From Motiliproteus coralliicola (GTDB lineage Bacteria; Pseudomonadota; Gammaproteobacteria; Pseudomonadales; Balneatricaceae), in NCBI RefSeq assembly GCF_003345655.1, contig NZ_QQOH01000001.1:1302001-1366000 (forward strand): DNA of 64,000 bases. Direction: 5' to 3'. Shown here piece after piece: positions 54,959-63,519 of this stretch. The notes below the pieces were generated by a model. The model was not told the origin of the DNA, searched no databases, and was given only the letters and a program-made list of their open reading frames with translations. Every line of letters begins with the position of its first letter. Position 1 is the first letter of the stretch. The translations under genes and the position numbers were made by a program.

Positions 54959-56602
54959 ATGAAAACCATAGGTGCGAAGCTAACTTCCGTTTTCCTTCTA
55001 ACCATTCTGATTCTGCTCGCCGTGGTCGGCTGGAGTGTCAGCGCACTCTGGGGGCAGATCAACCACTACCAACAGCTGGTAAGCCATGCCGCCCATTATC
55101 AGGGTGATATCCTCAGCATTCAGGCCGAATTTAAAACCCAGGTTCAGGAGTGGAAGAACATCCTGATCCGAGGCGCCGACGACAGCCAGAGGGAAAAATA
55201 TTGGGGCCGGTTCCAGAAACGCGAAGCGACCATCCAGGCGGATATTGCCAAGCTCAATACGGTGCTCAGTGAGTATGCTGCCGGCAACCCCCTCTACAAC
55301 GACTCTCAGGTACTGCAACTGATCAGCGACTTCATCCAATCCCACCAGCAGATGGGCCAGGCTTACCGGCGCGGATACGATGAGTTCATTAATTCAGGTC
55401 ACCAAGCCAGCGTCGGTGATAAAGCCGTCTCCGGAATCGACCGGGCTCCGACCCAATTGCTGGCCTCGGCCGCCGAGGAGATCGAACGACTGATGGATCT
55501 GGAGTCCGAGCAGGCCTACCAGGATTCTTTGAGTGTGATCACCAGCGAAATCATAGTAATCCTGCTCACAGCGTTGCTGGGTGTGGTGCTGTTTATCATC
55601 GTCTCCCGCCGTATTATCGTCCAGCCGACCACGCTGCTGACCAACGAGCTGGCCCAGATGGCTCAAGGCGACTTCTCCTCACCGACCCGCTACCAGAGCA
55701 ATGACGAGATCGGCCAATTGGCCGACAGTGCTCGAATGGTGCAGACCAATATGACCGACGTTCTGGCCAGCCTTAAGCATGCGGCGGACGAAGCCAGCAG
55801 CGCCAGTACCAATCTGGCCGATACCAGCAGCCGCGCCCACGATGTCGTCAACGAACAGCAGTCTCAGACCGAACAGGTTGCCACCGCGATGAATGAGATG
55901 GCTGCCACCGTCCAGGAAGTGGCCCAGAGTGCCCAGACCGCCGCCGATTCGGCCAGAGAGGCCGATGACCAGGCCCGAGCCGGACACCAGGTGGTCCAGG
56001 GTACGATTTCCTCGATCAACAACCTGGCCGCCGAGGTGGAACGCGCCTCCTCGGTGATCGAAGCACTGGCCCAGGACAGCAACAGCATCGGTTCGATTCT
56101 GGATGTGATCCGCGGTATCGCCGAACAGACCAACCTGCTGGCACTCAACGCCGCCATCGAAGCCGCACGCGCCGGCGAACAAGGCCGAGGGTTTGCGGTG
56201 GTTGCCGATGAGGTCCGCTCCCTGGCCCAACGCACCCAGGAGTCGACCGAAGAGATTCAGCAGATGATCGAAAAGCTGCAATCCGGTGCCACCGATGCCG
56301 TGGCGGTGATGGAGGCCGGCAAAGCCCAGGCCCAGCAAAGTGTCGACAGCGCGGCCGCAACCGGTGAAGCCCTGGGGGCTATCGAACAGGCGGTCTCGGC
56401 TATCAACGACATGAACCTGCATATCGCCAGCGCCGCCGAGGAGCAGTCATCGGTGGCCGAAGAGATCAACCGTAACGTGGTGGCCATCAGCCATTCAACC
56501 GAGGTGACCGTCGACAACTCATCGCGTATCGAAGCGGTCAGCCAGCAGGTCGCTCAGCTATCGAGCGAGTTCCAACAGATCACCGCCAGGTTCAAGGTGT
56601 AA
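54959..56602 (+). CDS. methyl-accepting chemotaxis protein, four-helix-bundle type
   Basis: A 547-residue chemoreceptor. Transmembrane helix 1 at about 8-28, a periplasmic helical sensor of about 165 residues that looks like a four-helix bundle ([20 protein letters not shown]), helix 2 at about 197-219, HAMP (about 220-272), and the signalling domain with [20 protein letters not shown] near the tip. No C-terminal CheR-docking pentapeptide is present. The adaptation helices are glutamine/glutamate-rich. The sensed ligand is unknown. The gene is monocistronic, ending at a bidirectional terminator. Confidence 0.94.
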   Translation: MKTIGAKLTSVFLLTILILLAVVGWSVSALWGQINHYQQLVSHAAHYQGDILSIQAEFKTQVQEWKNILIRGADDSQREKYWGRFQKREATIQADIAKLNTVLSEYAAGNPLYNDSQVLQLISDFIQSHQQMGQAYRRGYDEFINSGHQASVGDKAVSGIDRAPTQLLASAAEEIERLMDLESEQAYQDSLSVITSEIIVILLTALLGVVLFIIVSRRIIVQPTTLLTNELAQMAQGDFSSPTRYQSNDEIGQLADSARMVQTNMTDVLASLKHAADEASSASTNLADTSSRAHDVVNEQQSQTEQVATAMNEMAATVQEVAQSAQTAADSAREADDQARAGHQVVQGTISSINNLAAEVERASSVIEALAQDSNSIGSILDVIRGIAEQTNLLALNAAIEAARAGEQGRGFAVVADEVRSLAQRTQESTEEIQQMIEKLQSGATDAVAVMEAGKAQAQQSVDSAAATGEALGAIEQAVSAINDMNLHIASAAEEQSSVAEEINRNVVAISHSTEVTVDNSSRIEAVSQQVAQLSSEFQQITARFKV

Positions 56603-56615
56603 TCATCCCAGCCAC

Positions 56616-56644
56616 AAAAAAGCCCGCACTATGAGGGCTTTTTT
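56616..56644. terminator. bidirectional terminator after chemoreceptor gene
   Basis: AAAAAAGCCC (56616-56625) pairs with GGGCTTTTTT (56635-56644). It lies 13 bases past the chemoreceptor stop and 15 bases before the ppnN stop, serving both convergent genes. Confidence 0.88.
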
Positions 56645-56659
56645 ATGTTCGCATGACCC

Positions 56660-58033
56660 TCAATGATGGATCCGGTAACAGGGTTGGTAATCGCTGAAGT
56701 TGATCTTCATCCGCCGCTGCTGCACAAACTGCTGCAACAGGCGATCCAGGTTTTGCATCAGGGAGCTATCACCATGGAGCTCGAACGGCCCATTGGCTTC
56801 GATCTCCCGTATCCCGGCCTCCTTGACATTACCGGCCACGATGCCAGATAGCGCCCGCCGAAGGTTCGCTGCCAGCCGGTGAGTCGGTTGGTCCCGGTGC
56901 AGCTCCAACGCCGCCATGTTGGGATGGGTCGGCTCGAATGGCTGCTGAAACAGCTCGTAGTCGATAAACAGCGGCCAATTGAAGTGAAAGGCCTCACCGG
57001 TTACCCGGCGATGCCGGGTAACCTGGAACAAACCCGACTTCATCAATCGTGCCACCTGCACCGGATCATCGACGATGATCTCATACTTGGACGCAGCCTC
57101 ATCGCCGAGACAGTCACGAATAAAGCGGTCAATACTGTCGAAGTAGGCCCGGCTCGATTCTGGCCCGGTGAAGATCAGCGGGAACGGAATATCCCGGTTT
57201 CGCTCGTGCAGTAACACACCCAGGATAAACAGGATCTCCTCGGCGGTCCCCGCACCACCTGGAAATACCACGATGCCATGGCCCAGCCGCACAAATGCCT
57301 CCAGCCGCTTCTCGATATCCGGCATGGTAATCAGCTCGTTAACGATCGGGTTGGGCGATTCGGCGGCAATGATGCCTGGCTCCGAGATGCCGACGTAGCG
57401 ACCGTTCTCATTGCGCTGTTTGGCATGGGCGATGGTCGCCCCCTTCATCGGGCCCTTCATGGCTCCCGGACCACAGCCGGTACAGATATCCAAGGCACGC
57501 AGGCCGAGCTCGTAACCGACCTTCTTGGTGTAATCGTACTCTTCGCGCTCGATCGAGTGACCACCCCAACAAACCACCAGATTGGGCTTGATCCGCGGTT
57601 TAACCGCACGAGCATGGCGCAAAATATGGAACACCTCGTTGGTGATCGATTGGGACGGTTTCAAGCGGGTGTAATTCAGGTCCAGCTCGTCACCGACATA
57701 CAGAATATCGCGCAGTACCGAGAACAGGTTCTCGCGGATACCGGCGATAATCTTGCCATCAACAAAGGCGGTATCGGGCGCATTGAACAGGTCCAATTGG
57801 ATCCCGCGATGCTTCTGGCTGATCTGAATATCGAAATTCTTGAACCGTTCCATCACCTCGCGGGTGTCGTCCATATCACTGCCGCAGTTGAGCACCGCCA
57901 GTGAACATTTACGGAACAGTTGGTAGAGGCCGCTTTGACTCTTATCCAGCAGCCGGGTGATCTCATACTGAGACAGGGTATCCAGCTCAATTCTCGGGGT
58001 GACACTGGCGGTGACGCCTTGATGATAATCCAT
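56660..58033 (-). CDS. ppnN: nucleotide 5'-monophosphate nucleosidase PpnN
   Basis: A 457-residue PpnN (YgdH) enzyme that splits purine and pyrimidine nucleoside monophosphates into base and ribose 5-phosphate; E. coli PpnN is stimulated by (p)ppGpp. The LOG-type Rossmann core contains VVCWGGHSIEREEY, CTGCGPGAMKGPMKGA and VVFPGGAGTAEEILFILGVL, which includes the PGGxGTxxE nucleotide-binding motif. The N-terminal (about 1-140) and C-terminal (about 330-457) extensions are those of the long PpnN type. GGAG lies upstream of the ATG. Length as in E. coli (454). Confidence 0.95.
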   Translation of the reverse strand: MDYHQGVTASVTPRIELDTLSQYEITRLLDKSQSGLYQLFRKCSLAVLNCGSDMDDTREVMERFKNFDIQISQKHRGIQLDLFNAPDTAFVDGKIIAGIRENLFSVLRDILYVGDELDLNYTRLKPSQSITNEVFHILRHARAVKPRIKPNLVVCWGGHSIEREEYDYTKKVGYELGLRALDICTGCGPGAMKGPMKGATIAHAKQRNENGRYVGISEPGIIAAESPNPIVNELITMPDIEKRLEAFVRLGHGIVVFPGGAGTAEEILFILGVLLHERNRDIPFPLIFTGPESSRAYFDSIDRFIRDCLGDEAASKYEIIVDDPVQVARLMKSGLFQVTRHRRVTGEAFHFNWPLFIDYELFQQPFEPTHPNMAALELHRDQPTHRLAANLRRALSGIVAGNVKEAGIREIEANGPFELHGDSSLMQNLDRLLQQFVQQRRMKINFSDYQPCYRIHH

Positions 58034-58176
58034 ATACTGACTCCAACTTCTTGTTCTGCTCGCAGTCTATGTCGATCGGGTGACGCTTTTGTGACTGCGC
58101 TTGGCTAAACAGACTACCGACAACTGTTAACAGTTCCCTAAGCATAGTTGGTTTGAATTCAATCGTTTAAGGAATC

Positions 58177-59382
58177 TTAAGCCGGCTGCTCGGCACTCTT
58201 AATTCTGCTGAGCCATACAATGGCGACTACTACCAGCAGCAGCGGCGGTGCCATCGCCAGGTTGACCCAGTCCCAGCCCCACAGGTTCTGCAGCAGCCCG
58301 GAGCAGAAGCTGGCCACCATCACCGACATCGACACCAGCATCTCGTTGATCCCCTGGGCACGGGCTTTTTCCGCCGGACGGTAGGCCTCGGTCAGCAAGC
58401 TGGTCGATCCGATAAACAGGAAGTTCCAGCCCACCCCCAGCAGGATCAACGCACTGGTGAAATGCCAGCGGCCGATACCCTGCAGGTTGACCAGAATGCA
58501 GCCGATCATCAGTACCGACCCCACCAGCATGATGGTCGTCACACCGAAACGGCTGATCAATCGTCCGGTGATAAAGGACGGCGCGAACATTCCCAACACA
58601 TGCCACTGAATCACCCCGGCGGTGATTCCGAAACTGAAACCGCAAGCCTGCATCGACAGCGGCGTGGCATTCATGATCAACACCATCACCGCGTAGGCCA
58701 CTACCGCACCGAGTACCGCCACGATGAAGACCGGCTGGCGCACCACTTCGGCAATCGGACGGGCTTGGCCGTGCACCTCCTCATCGCTGGATGGCGGCAC
58801 CCGGACCCAACCCAGCGCGGTGATCGCCAACAGATAGATCAGTACCAGCGCCAGGTAGTTGCCGCCGTAGAGCAGATCCGGCAGCCAGTCCCGACTCCAG
58901 ATCGCTAATGCCGGCCCCACTAGGGCAGCTACCAGTCCACCAGCCATCACTAACGAGATAGCACGATGCTTATGGGCTTCATCGCTGACGTCGACCGCCG
59001 CGAACCGATACAGCTGACTGATGCCGATACAGGCACCGATCAGCGCACTGCCGAAACAGAACAGCAGCAAGGATTCACGCCCCAGCGCCCAGAACGCCAC
59101 CAGGGCACCGACAATACCGAGACCGTTACCGATCCAGAATCCGGCGCGGCGTCCTATCCGTTTCATCAACAGCGATGCCGGATAGGCGGCCAGCATGGTA
59201 CCGAGGAACTGTATCGCCACCGGTAGGGTCGCCAACGCCGGTTGATCGGCCAGCTGGTTGCCGATCAACGCCAGCACCGAGACCAGCAACACATTGCCGG
59301 TGGTCAACAGCGCCTGACATAGCGCCAGCAACGCCACACTGCGATTGATAAAGAACGAGCTCAGTGCAGAGGCTGACAACAC
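58177..59382 (-). CDS. MFS family transporter
   Basis: A 401-residue inner-membrane transporter of the major facilitator superfamily with about 12 hydrophobic helices. The loop between helices 2 and 3 reads SLLMKRIGRRAGFWIG, a form of the MFS motif A (GxxxDRxGRR). A long central loop (about 190-210, PPSSDEEVHGQARP) separates the two halves. Substrate unknown. GTG 59382 (MLSASALSSFF) is preferred because AAGGAG lies 8 bases upstream; the earlier GTG at 59391 overlaps that site. The cobB gene lies about 100 bases upstream in the same direction. Confidence 0.88.
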   Translation of the reverse strand: MLSASALSSFFINRSVALLALCQALLTTGNVLLVSVLALIGNQLADQPALATLPVAIQFLGTMLAAYPASLLMKRIGRRAGFWIGNGLGIVGALVAFWALGRESLLLFCFGSALIGACIGISQLYRFAAVDVSDEAHKHRAISLVMAGGLVAALVGPALAIWSRDWLPDLLYGGNYLALVLIYLLAITALGWVRVPPSSDEEVHGQARPIAEVVRQPVFIVAVLGAVVAYAVMVLIMNATPLSMQACGFSFGITAGVIQWHVLGMFAPSFITGRLISRFGVTTIMLVGSVLMIGCILVNLQGIGRWHFTSALILLGVGWNFLFIGSTSLLTEAYRPAEKARAQGINEMLVSMSVMVASFCSGLLQNLWGWDWVNLAMAPPLLLVVVAIVWLSRIKSAEQPA

Positions 59383-59479
59383 GCGATCCACTCCTTGGCG
59401 GCGATGAAAGAAAAACGAACTTAGCGTACAACGAGATTACCCGCTGCGATTTGACGCAACGGGCAACAGAAGTTGAATG

Positions 59480-60187
59480 TTAGTCTAACAGTTGGCGGAC
59501 AAAGGCCGGCACCACGTCGCCGGCCGGTCCGTAGATCTGCTCGGCAAAGGCCGACTCCTGCCGCGACGGTTCCAGATTCAGCTCCACCGTATGGGCGCCG
59601 GCCGCCAACGCCACCTGGACAAAGCCGTTGGCCGGATAGACCGTGCCGGAGGTGCCGATGGAGATAAACAGATCGCAGCGCTCCAGCCGATCGTAGATTT
59701 GGTCCATCTGCATCGGCATCTCGCCGAACCAGACGATATCGGGCCGCAAGGTTCCCAGCTCGCCGCAGCAACGGCAGCGGGTCGAGCCATCCAGGTCCTC
59801 CAGGTGCTCAAACACCTCTGAGCTGTCCAGACAGCGCGCCTTGGTCAGCTCACCGTGCATATGAATCAGCGACCGTGAGCCCGCCTGTTCGTGGAGGTTG
59901 TCGACATTCTGGGTCACCAGACAGAACTCGCCGTCGAAACGTTGCTCCAGCTCCGCCAGCGCCTGATGAGCCAGATTGGGCTGGGTCGACGGGTCCATCA
60001 ACTGACGACGCCGCATGTTGTAAAACCGGTAGACCAGCTCCGGATCACGCTGAAACCCTTCCGGCGTTGCGACATCCTCGATCCGATGATCCTCCCAGAG
60101 CCCATCGCTGGCACGAAAGGTTTTCAGTCCTGACTCGGCCGAAACACCGGCACCGGTCAGTACCACAATGGAACCAAATCGAGCCAT
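59480..60187 (-). CDS. cobB: NAD-dependent protein deacylase (class III sirtuin)
   Basis: A 235-residue Sir2-type enzyme that removes acetyl, succinyl or related acyl groups from lysines using NAD+. [14 protein letters not shown] is the NAD-binding motif, [11 protein letters not shown] has the Tyr-x-x-Arg pair that in CobB and SIRT5 recognises acidic acyl groups, [13 protein letters not shown] and [11 protein letters not shown] carry the catalytic histidine, and [19 protein letters not shown] contains the zinc cysteine pair. AGGAGAGG precedes the ATG. The gene diverges from the damaged PIN/PhoH-like gene start at 60314. Confidence 0.95.
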   Translation of the reverse strand: MARFGSIVVLTGAGVSAESGLKTFRASDGLWEDHRIEDVATPEGFQRDPELVYRFYNMRRRQLMDPSTQPNLAHQALAELEQRFDGEFCLVTQNVDNLHEQAGSRSLIHMHGELTKARCLDSSEVFEHLEDLDGSTRCRCCGELGTLRPDIVWFGEMPMQMDQIYDRLERCDLFISIGTSGTVYPANGFVQVALAAGAHTVELNLEPSRQESAFAEQIYGPAGDVVPAFVRQLLD

Positions 60188-60313
60188 AACGCCTCTCCTA
60201 TTAATAGGGATGTCATCAACGATTAATGAGGCTACGATAGAGGTTAACCGACGGGAAGGAAACCCTGGTTAGCGGGTTCCTGCCGGTTGTCCTCATGCCC
60301 AAGGAGACTCTGC

Positions 60314-60412
60314 ATGCGATCATCCAAGCTGTATATCCTCGATACCAATAGCCAACCACTCTTTATTAGCTGTGCTAATTGCCTGTTTTTCCTTAGATTT
60401 CACGGGGCTTAG
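60314..60412 (+). pseudogene. truncated 5' end of a PIN/PhoH-like gene
   Basis: A strong site, AAGGAG (60301-60306), lies seven bases before ATG 60314. The first codons give MRSSKLYILDTN, the usual opening of PIN-domain proteins (LDTNVLL), most like the PIN-PhoH ATPases of about 460 residues. After Asn-12 the frame runs into unrelated sequence (SQPLFISCANC) and stops at codon 33. I infer that an element inserted between about 60347 and 60352 and separated the rest of the gene. The identification rests on 12 residues and is tentative. Confidence 0.5.
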
Positions 60413-60468
60413 AGCCAAGGCCACTTTGTGGCTACCTGCATAAAAGTGCATAGAGCCGCGTAATTTTC

Positions 60469-60501
60469 GCACAAAAAACGCACATGAAACGCACAGATAA
60501 T
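60469..60501. repeat. three phased 11-bp repeats near the putative att site
   Basis: GCACAAAAAAC (60469-60479), GCACATGAAAC (60480-60490) and GCACAGATAAT (60491-60501) repeat exactly every 11 bases. A further pair, GCATAAAAGT and GCATAGAGCC, lies just before (from about 60439). Phased short repeats next to an element end are typical of integrase arm-binding sites; this role is inference. Confidence 0.5.
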
Positions 60502-60526
60502 TGATGCCCGCTTTATTAGCACTGCT

Positions 60527-60532
60527 TATAAT
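60527..60532 (+). promoter_or_regulatory. candidate -10 element of the phosphoesterase gene
   Basis: A perfect TATAAT lies 28 bases before ATG 60560. A TTGATG at 60501-60506 is the nearest -35-like hexamer but is 20 bases away, longer than usual. Support is modest. Confidence 0.4.
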
Positions 60533-60559
60533 ATGCGAATCAATCTATTGGAGATATTC

Positions 60560-61756
60560 ATGGCTGTTTACGCTCTCACTTGCGGACGATGTGGCGGAAT
60601 TAACCTCAAGGACAAAGGGCCTCATCGACAAAAACGTGAATATCGCTGTTACGACTGTGGGCACACAACCACCAAATTCGAACTAAAGGCGGTCAAACCA
60701 AAAACAATCGCCCCGTTCGAAGAGCACCAACTAAAGAAACAAATTCGCGAGGCTACCAAAGAGACCCGCGAAGCTCACAAACAAATTGAAGAACTCAAGC
60801 ACTCCCTCGGTATCGCCAATGAACTCACAGACACTTCGCTCCAGCCCCCTGAATGGCTCCAGTCGAACCCAGCCTCAGCGCAAGACGCAGTCTCCGTTGC
60901 CTTCTTATCTGATACCCACTTTGATGAAGTGGTGGACCCAGCTGAAATCAACTTCGTTAACGCTTACAACCGAACCATCGCTGAAAATCGACTCCGTACC
61001 TTCTTCAATATTGCCGTGGATATTGCCAGCGACCCAGGTCGCAATCTGCGCACTAGCGGCTTTGTTCTCCCCCTCGGTGGGGACATAGTTGGCGGAAACA
61101 TCCACGAAGAATTAGCCCGAACCAATGAAGCAGGGATCATGGACACGGTAATCCACTGGTCGAACGAGATCGCTGCGGGCATTGAACAACTAGCTGATAA
61201 GTTCGACCGCGTTACCGTCCCATGTGTGACCGGGAACCACGGACGCAACACACTCAAACCGATCAACAAAGGCCGCACAGGCGATAACTTTGACTACCTG
61301 ATTTATCGCCTACTTGAGCGGCACTTCCGAAAAGACCGCCGAGTCAGTTTTATCATCCCCCGCTCTATCGCAGCCAAATGGAACGTATATGGACATCGAT
61401 TCCATCTCGAACATGGCGACAACGGTTTTAGAGGCGGCAACGGCATCGCAGGAATTTGGTCGCCAATTATGCGGGGTGACATGAAACTTCGACAACGTGA
61501 ACAAGCGGTCGACCAAGAATACGACACCCTCATGCTAGGCCACTTCCATCAGCTCAAATGGGGTGGCCACTTCATTATGAATGGGAGCCTAAAAGGGATC
61601 GACGATTACGCCAGCAACGGTAAATTCGGCTATGAACAGCCCCAACAGGCGTTCTTCATGGTGGACGCTAAGGGCCAGATCGTGAATATGAATAGCATCC
61701 AGGTTGCTAGAGACGAGGATTACGAAGGCGTCTCCGTATTCGAGGTTACGGCGTAG
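60560..61756 (+). CDS. zinc-ribbon metallophosphoesterase, phage-type
   Basis: A 398-residue protein. The N-terminus has a four-cysteine zinc ribbon (CGRCGG near 8, CYDCGH near 33), then a charged coiled coil (about 55-85), and a calcineurin-like phosphoesterase domain from about 110: FLSDTHFDE, LPLGGDIVGG, VTGNHGRN, LEHGDNG and LGHFHQLKWG supply the metal ligands, all intact. Related proteins occur in tailed phages and prophages. It may act on nucleic acid or a phosphate ester; the ribbon suggests DNA or RNA contact. GGAG lies seven bases before ATG 60560. More AT-rich than upstream genes. It overlaps the convergent aldolase-like gene by 11 bases. Confidence 0.82.
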   Translation: MAVYALTCGRCGGINLKDKGPHRQKREYRCYDCGHTTTKFELKAVKPKTIAPFEEHQLKKQIREATKETREAHKQIEELKHSLGIANELTDTSLQPPEWLQSNPASAQDAVSVAFLSDTHFDEVVDPAEINFVNAYNRTIAENRLRTFFNIAVDIASDPGRNLRTSGFVLPLGGDIVGGNIHEELARTNEAGIMDTVIHWSNEIAAGIEQLADKFDRVTVPCVTGNHGRNTLKPINKGRTGDNFDYLIYRLLERHFRKDRRVSFIIPRSIAAKWNVYGHRFHLEHGDNGFRGGNGIAGIWSPIMRGDMKLRQREQAVDQEYDTLMLGHFHQLKWGGHFIMNGSLKGIDDYASNGKFGYEQPQQAFFMVDAKGQIVNMNSIQVARDEDYEGVSVFEVTA

Positions 61757-62645
61757 AGTGGATTACCCAACGGGTATGATCTGGCGCTCGATCACCCTGT
61801 ATACCGTTAACAGAAAAATACGGCGGAAAGAAAACCATATTGGTTCCGGTCCACTCACCGCCGTGTTTTTCGGCTAACCGTTTCGCTTCGTCGTGGTCCC
61901 GCTTTAGCCTGTCGATGTTGTGGGTTAGAGCATACTCGACCGCCGCCACATATAACCCCGGCTGACGAATCGCCCCGCCTATCATCTTTCGAATACCCCG
62001 GCAGCGTTTGATTGCCTCTTTGCTTCCCAGCAGCATAGCCCCAGACGGGCACCCTAGGCCCTTATTCAGACAAACCATAATAGTATCGCAACCGGCCACC
62101 AGATCGGCCAGCGTATCGCCTGTGGCAACGTGAGCGTTCCAGATGCGGGCGCCGTCCAGATGGACCGACAGCCCGAACGATTTAGCCCGGTCGCACATTT
62201 CCGCCATTCTGTTAGCGTCCAGCGGGCGGCCCCGGTGGGTGTTTTCTAGACAAACCAGAGTCGTGGGCGGCTTAAACAATAGATCACGCTGCGGGATGAT
62301 ATCCCCGATATCTAGGCCGCCATCTGGGGTAACCGGAACTGTTCGGCCAACCGCCCCGCCTAAAGCCATTGCGCCGCCGCACTCTTGCCCGTAGATGTGA
62401 TAATCCGCCCCAATGATAAATTCGTCTCCGCGCCCGCAGTGATGCAGCATGGCAATAAAGTTAGCAGCGGTCCCGGTGGCCGTAAGCATCGCGTCAGCTT
62501 TGCCGAACATCTGAGCAATATGCTGCTCTAGCTGGAACGTCCGCCCATCCTCCTGCCTAACATCGTCGTCATAGGTAGCCCGAGTCATGGCCTCCAGCAT
62601 CCCCACACTAGGGCAGGTTCGGTCATCACTCCTATAGTCCAGCAT
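61746..62645 (-). CDS. threonine aldolase-like PLP enzyme, compact form
   Basis: A 299-residue fold-type I PLP enzyme close to low-specificity L-threonine aldolases. Motifs: LDYRSDDRTCPS at the start, ATGTAANFIAML near 60, HIYGQECGGAMALGG near 83, LSVHLDGARIWNA near 160, and the PLP lysine in VCLNKGLGCPSGAML near 196. It is shorter than usual (about 330-350): the segment after LENTH lacks the glycine-rich insert, and the C-terminal domain is cut down but keeps RWVIHSTP. Its substrate may therefore differ from threonine. ATG 62645 overlaps the end of the PP-loop gene by 14 bases, so the two are coupled. Confidence 0.82.
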   Translation of the reverse strand: MLDYRSDDRTCPSVGMLEAMTRATYDDDVRQEDGRTFQLEQHIAQMFGKADAMLTATGTAANFIAMLHHCGRGDEFIIGADYHIYGQECGGAMALGGAVGRTVPVTPDGGLDIGDIIPQRDLLFKPPTTLVCLENTHRGRPLDANRMAEMCDRAKSFGLSVHLDGARIWNAHVATGDTLADLVAGCDTIMVCLNKGLGCPSGAMLLGSKEAIKRCRGIRKMIGGAIRQPGLYVAAVEYALTHNIDRLKRDHDEAKRLAEKHGGEWTGTNMVFFPPYFSVNGIQGDRAPDHTRWVIHSTP

Positions 62646-63519
62646 GAGCGATCGCTTCCTCATCAGTCATCAACCATACCCCTTCAGCAGTAATACAGGC
62701 GGGCAAACTTTCCCGACTCACCGCCCGCCCCATCAATGAATAGACCTTGGTCTTTTCTCTGTAGTCAGAATCACCAGTTAACAACTCGATGTACTGCTTG
62801 GCGATATGCTTGTAGGTCATCGACGGTAGCCAGCATTCATCACTTTCAATTGTGGCTCTGTCGATCTCCTGGCTATCCAAGAACGGCAGCACTGAACCTG
62901 TCGCCCAGGTTGCCACCGTGTTGTAGTAAACAGTCGAATAAGTCTGCCTGTTGAATTCGCTGAACCAGATATGGAAATCCAGCCCGGTGCTGATTTTCCG
63001 TTCTGCAGCCGCAACATCAGCCTCGAAGTGCTCCACTTTGTCGGCGGGCAAAGAGTCGCGCCAAGACTTCTCGGCCAGGTAATAACCTAGCGCCCCGTAC
63101 TTTGAGCCGCAAAGGAGGTCGAATTCACCGTATAAAGTGATGCCGTTGTCGGGGTAATACTCACTAAACCACCGGCCTGGGTCCATGATGATGGCCCTGC
63201 CTTTAACGTAGCGGTCATAAAACAACGGATATTCTTCGGCGCTGCGAGGCGTCATCAAAAATGTCAGGTCTGGGGCTTCGTTTCGGATCAGCGCCGCCGC
63301 CGCCAAGGTGGAGTCAACGCCGCCAGACCACAGGACTGCTAAGGGCTTCCCGGAAGCAATTAGCGACTGTGCCCGGTTGTCGATGGCTTCAATCAATGAC
63401 AGCTGCGCGGTATTGTCTTCGAAGAATGCTCGACGCCGGGAAAGACCAGCCCCTAGCATCGCTATACGGTTAACGTCCCTGAACCTGTCGGGGATAAGAT
63501 CAGTCTTTAAATAGATCAA
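62632..63519 (-). CDS. asparagine-synthetase-like PP-loop ATP pyrophosphatase
   Basis: A 295-residue protein whose core is an N-type ATP pyrophosphatase: the PP-loop AVLWSGGVDSTLAAAALI is near residue 62. Later segments (LCGSKYGALGYYLAEKSW; VLPFLDSQEIDRATI; WLPSMTYKHIAKQYI) resemble the synthetase domain of asparagine synthetase B. The glutaminase domain is missing, so it would use ammonia or another amine, or serve adenylation of a different acid. The start is TTG 63519, supported by GGAGG seven bases upstream; it overlaps the stop of the preceding gene (TTGA). The N-terminal 50 residues match nothing I know. Confidence 0.78.
   Translation of the reverse strand: MIYLKTDLIPDRFRDVNRIAMLGAGLSRRRAFFEDNTAQLSLIEAIDNRAQSLIASGKPLAVLWSGGVDSTLAAAALIRNEAPDLTFLMTPRSAEEYPLFYDRYVKGRAIIMDPGRWFSEYYPDNGITLYGEFDLLCGSKYGALGYYLAEKSWRDSLPADKVEHFEADVAAAERKISTGLDFHIWFSEFNRQTYSTVYYNTVATWATGSVLPFLDSQEIDRATIESDECWLPSMTYKHIAKQYIELLTGDSDYREKTKVYSLMGRAVSRESLPACITAEGVWLMTDEEAIAHAGL

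Larger units (their letters stand above)
60188..60559. other. cobB upstream region and putative element junction
   Basis: From 60188 to about 60350 the sequence looks like ordinary host chromosome (cobB upstream region and a well-formed gene start at 60314). From about 60350 it becomes visibly more AT-rich and holds short repeats built on GCA and GCAC. No integrase gene is present here. I read the change as the border of an integrated element. Confidence 0.5.
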
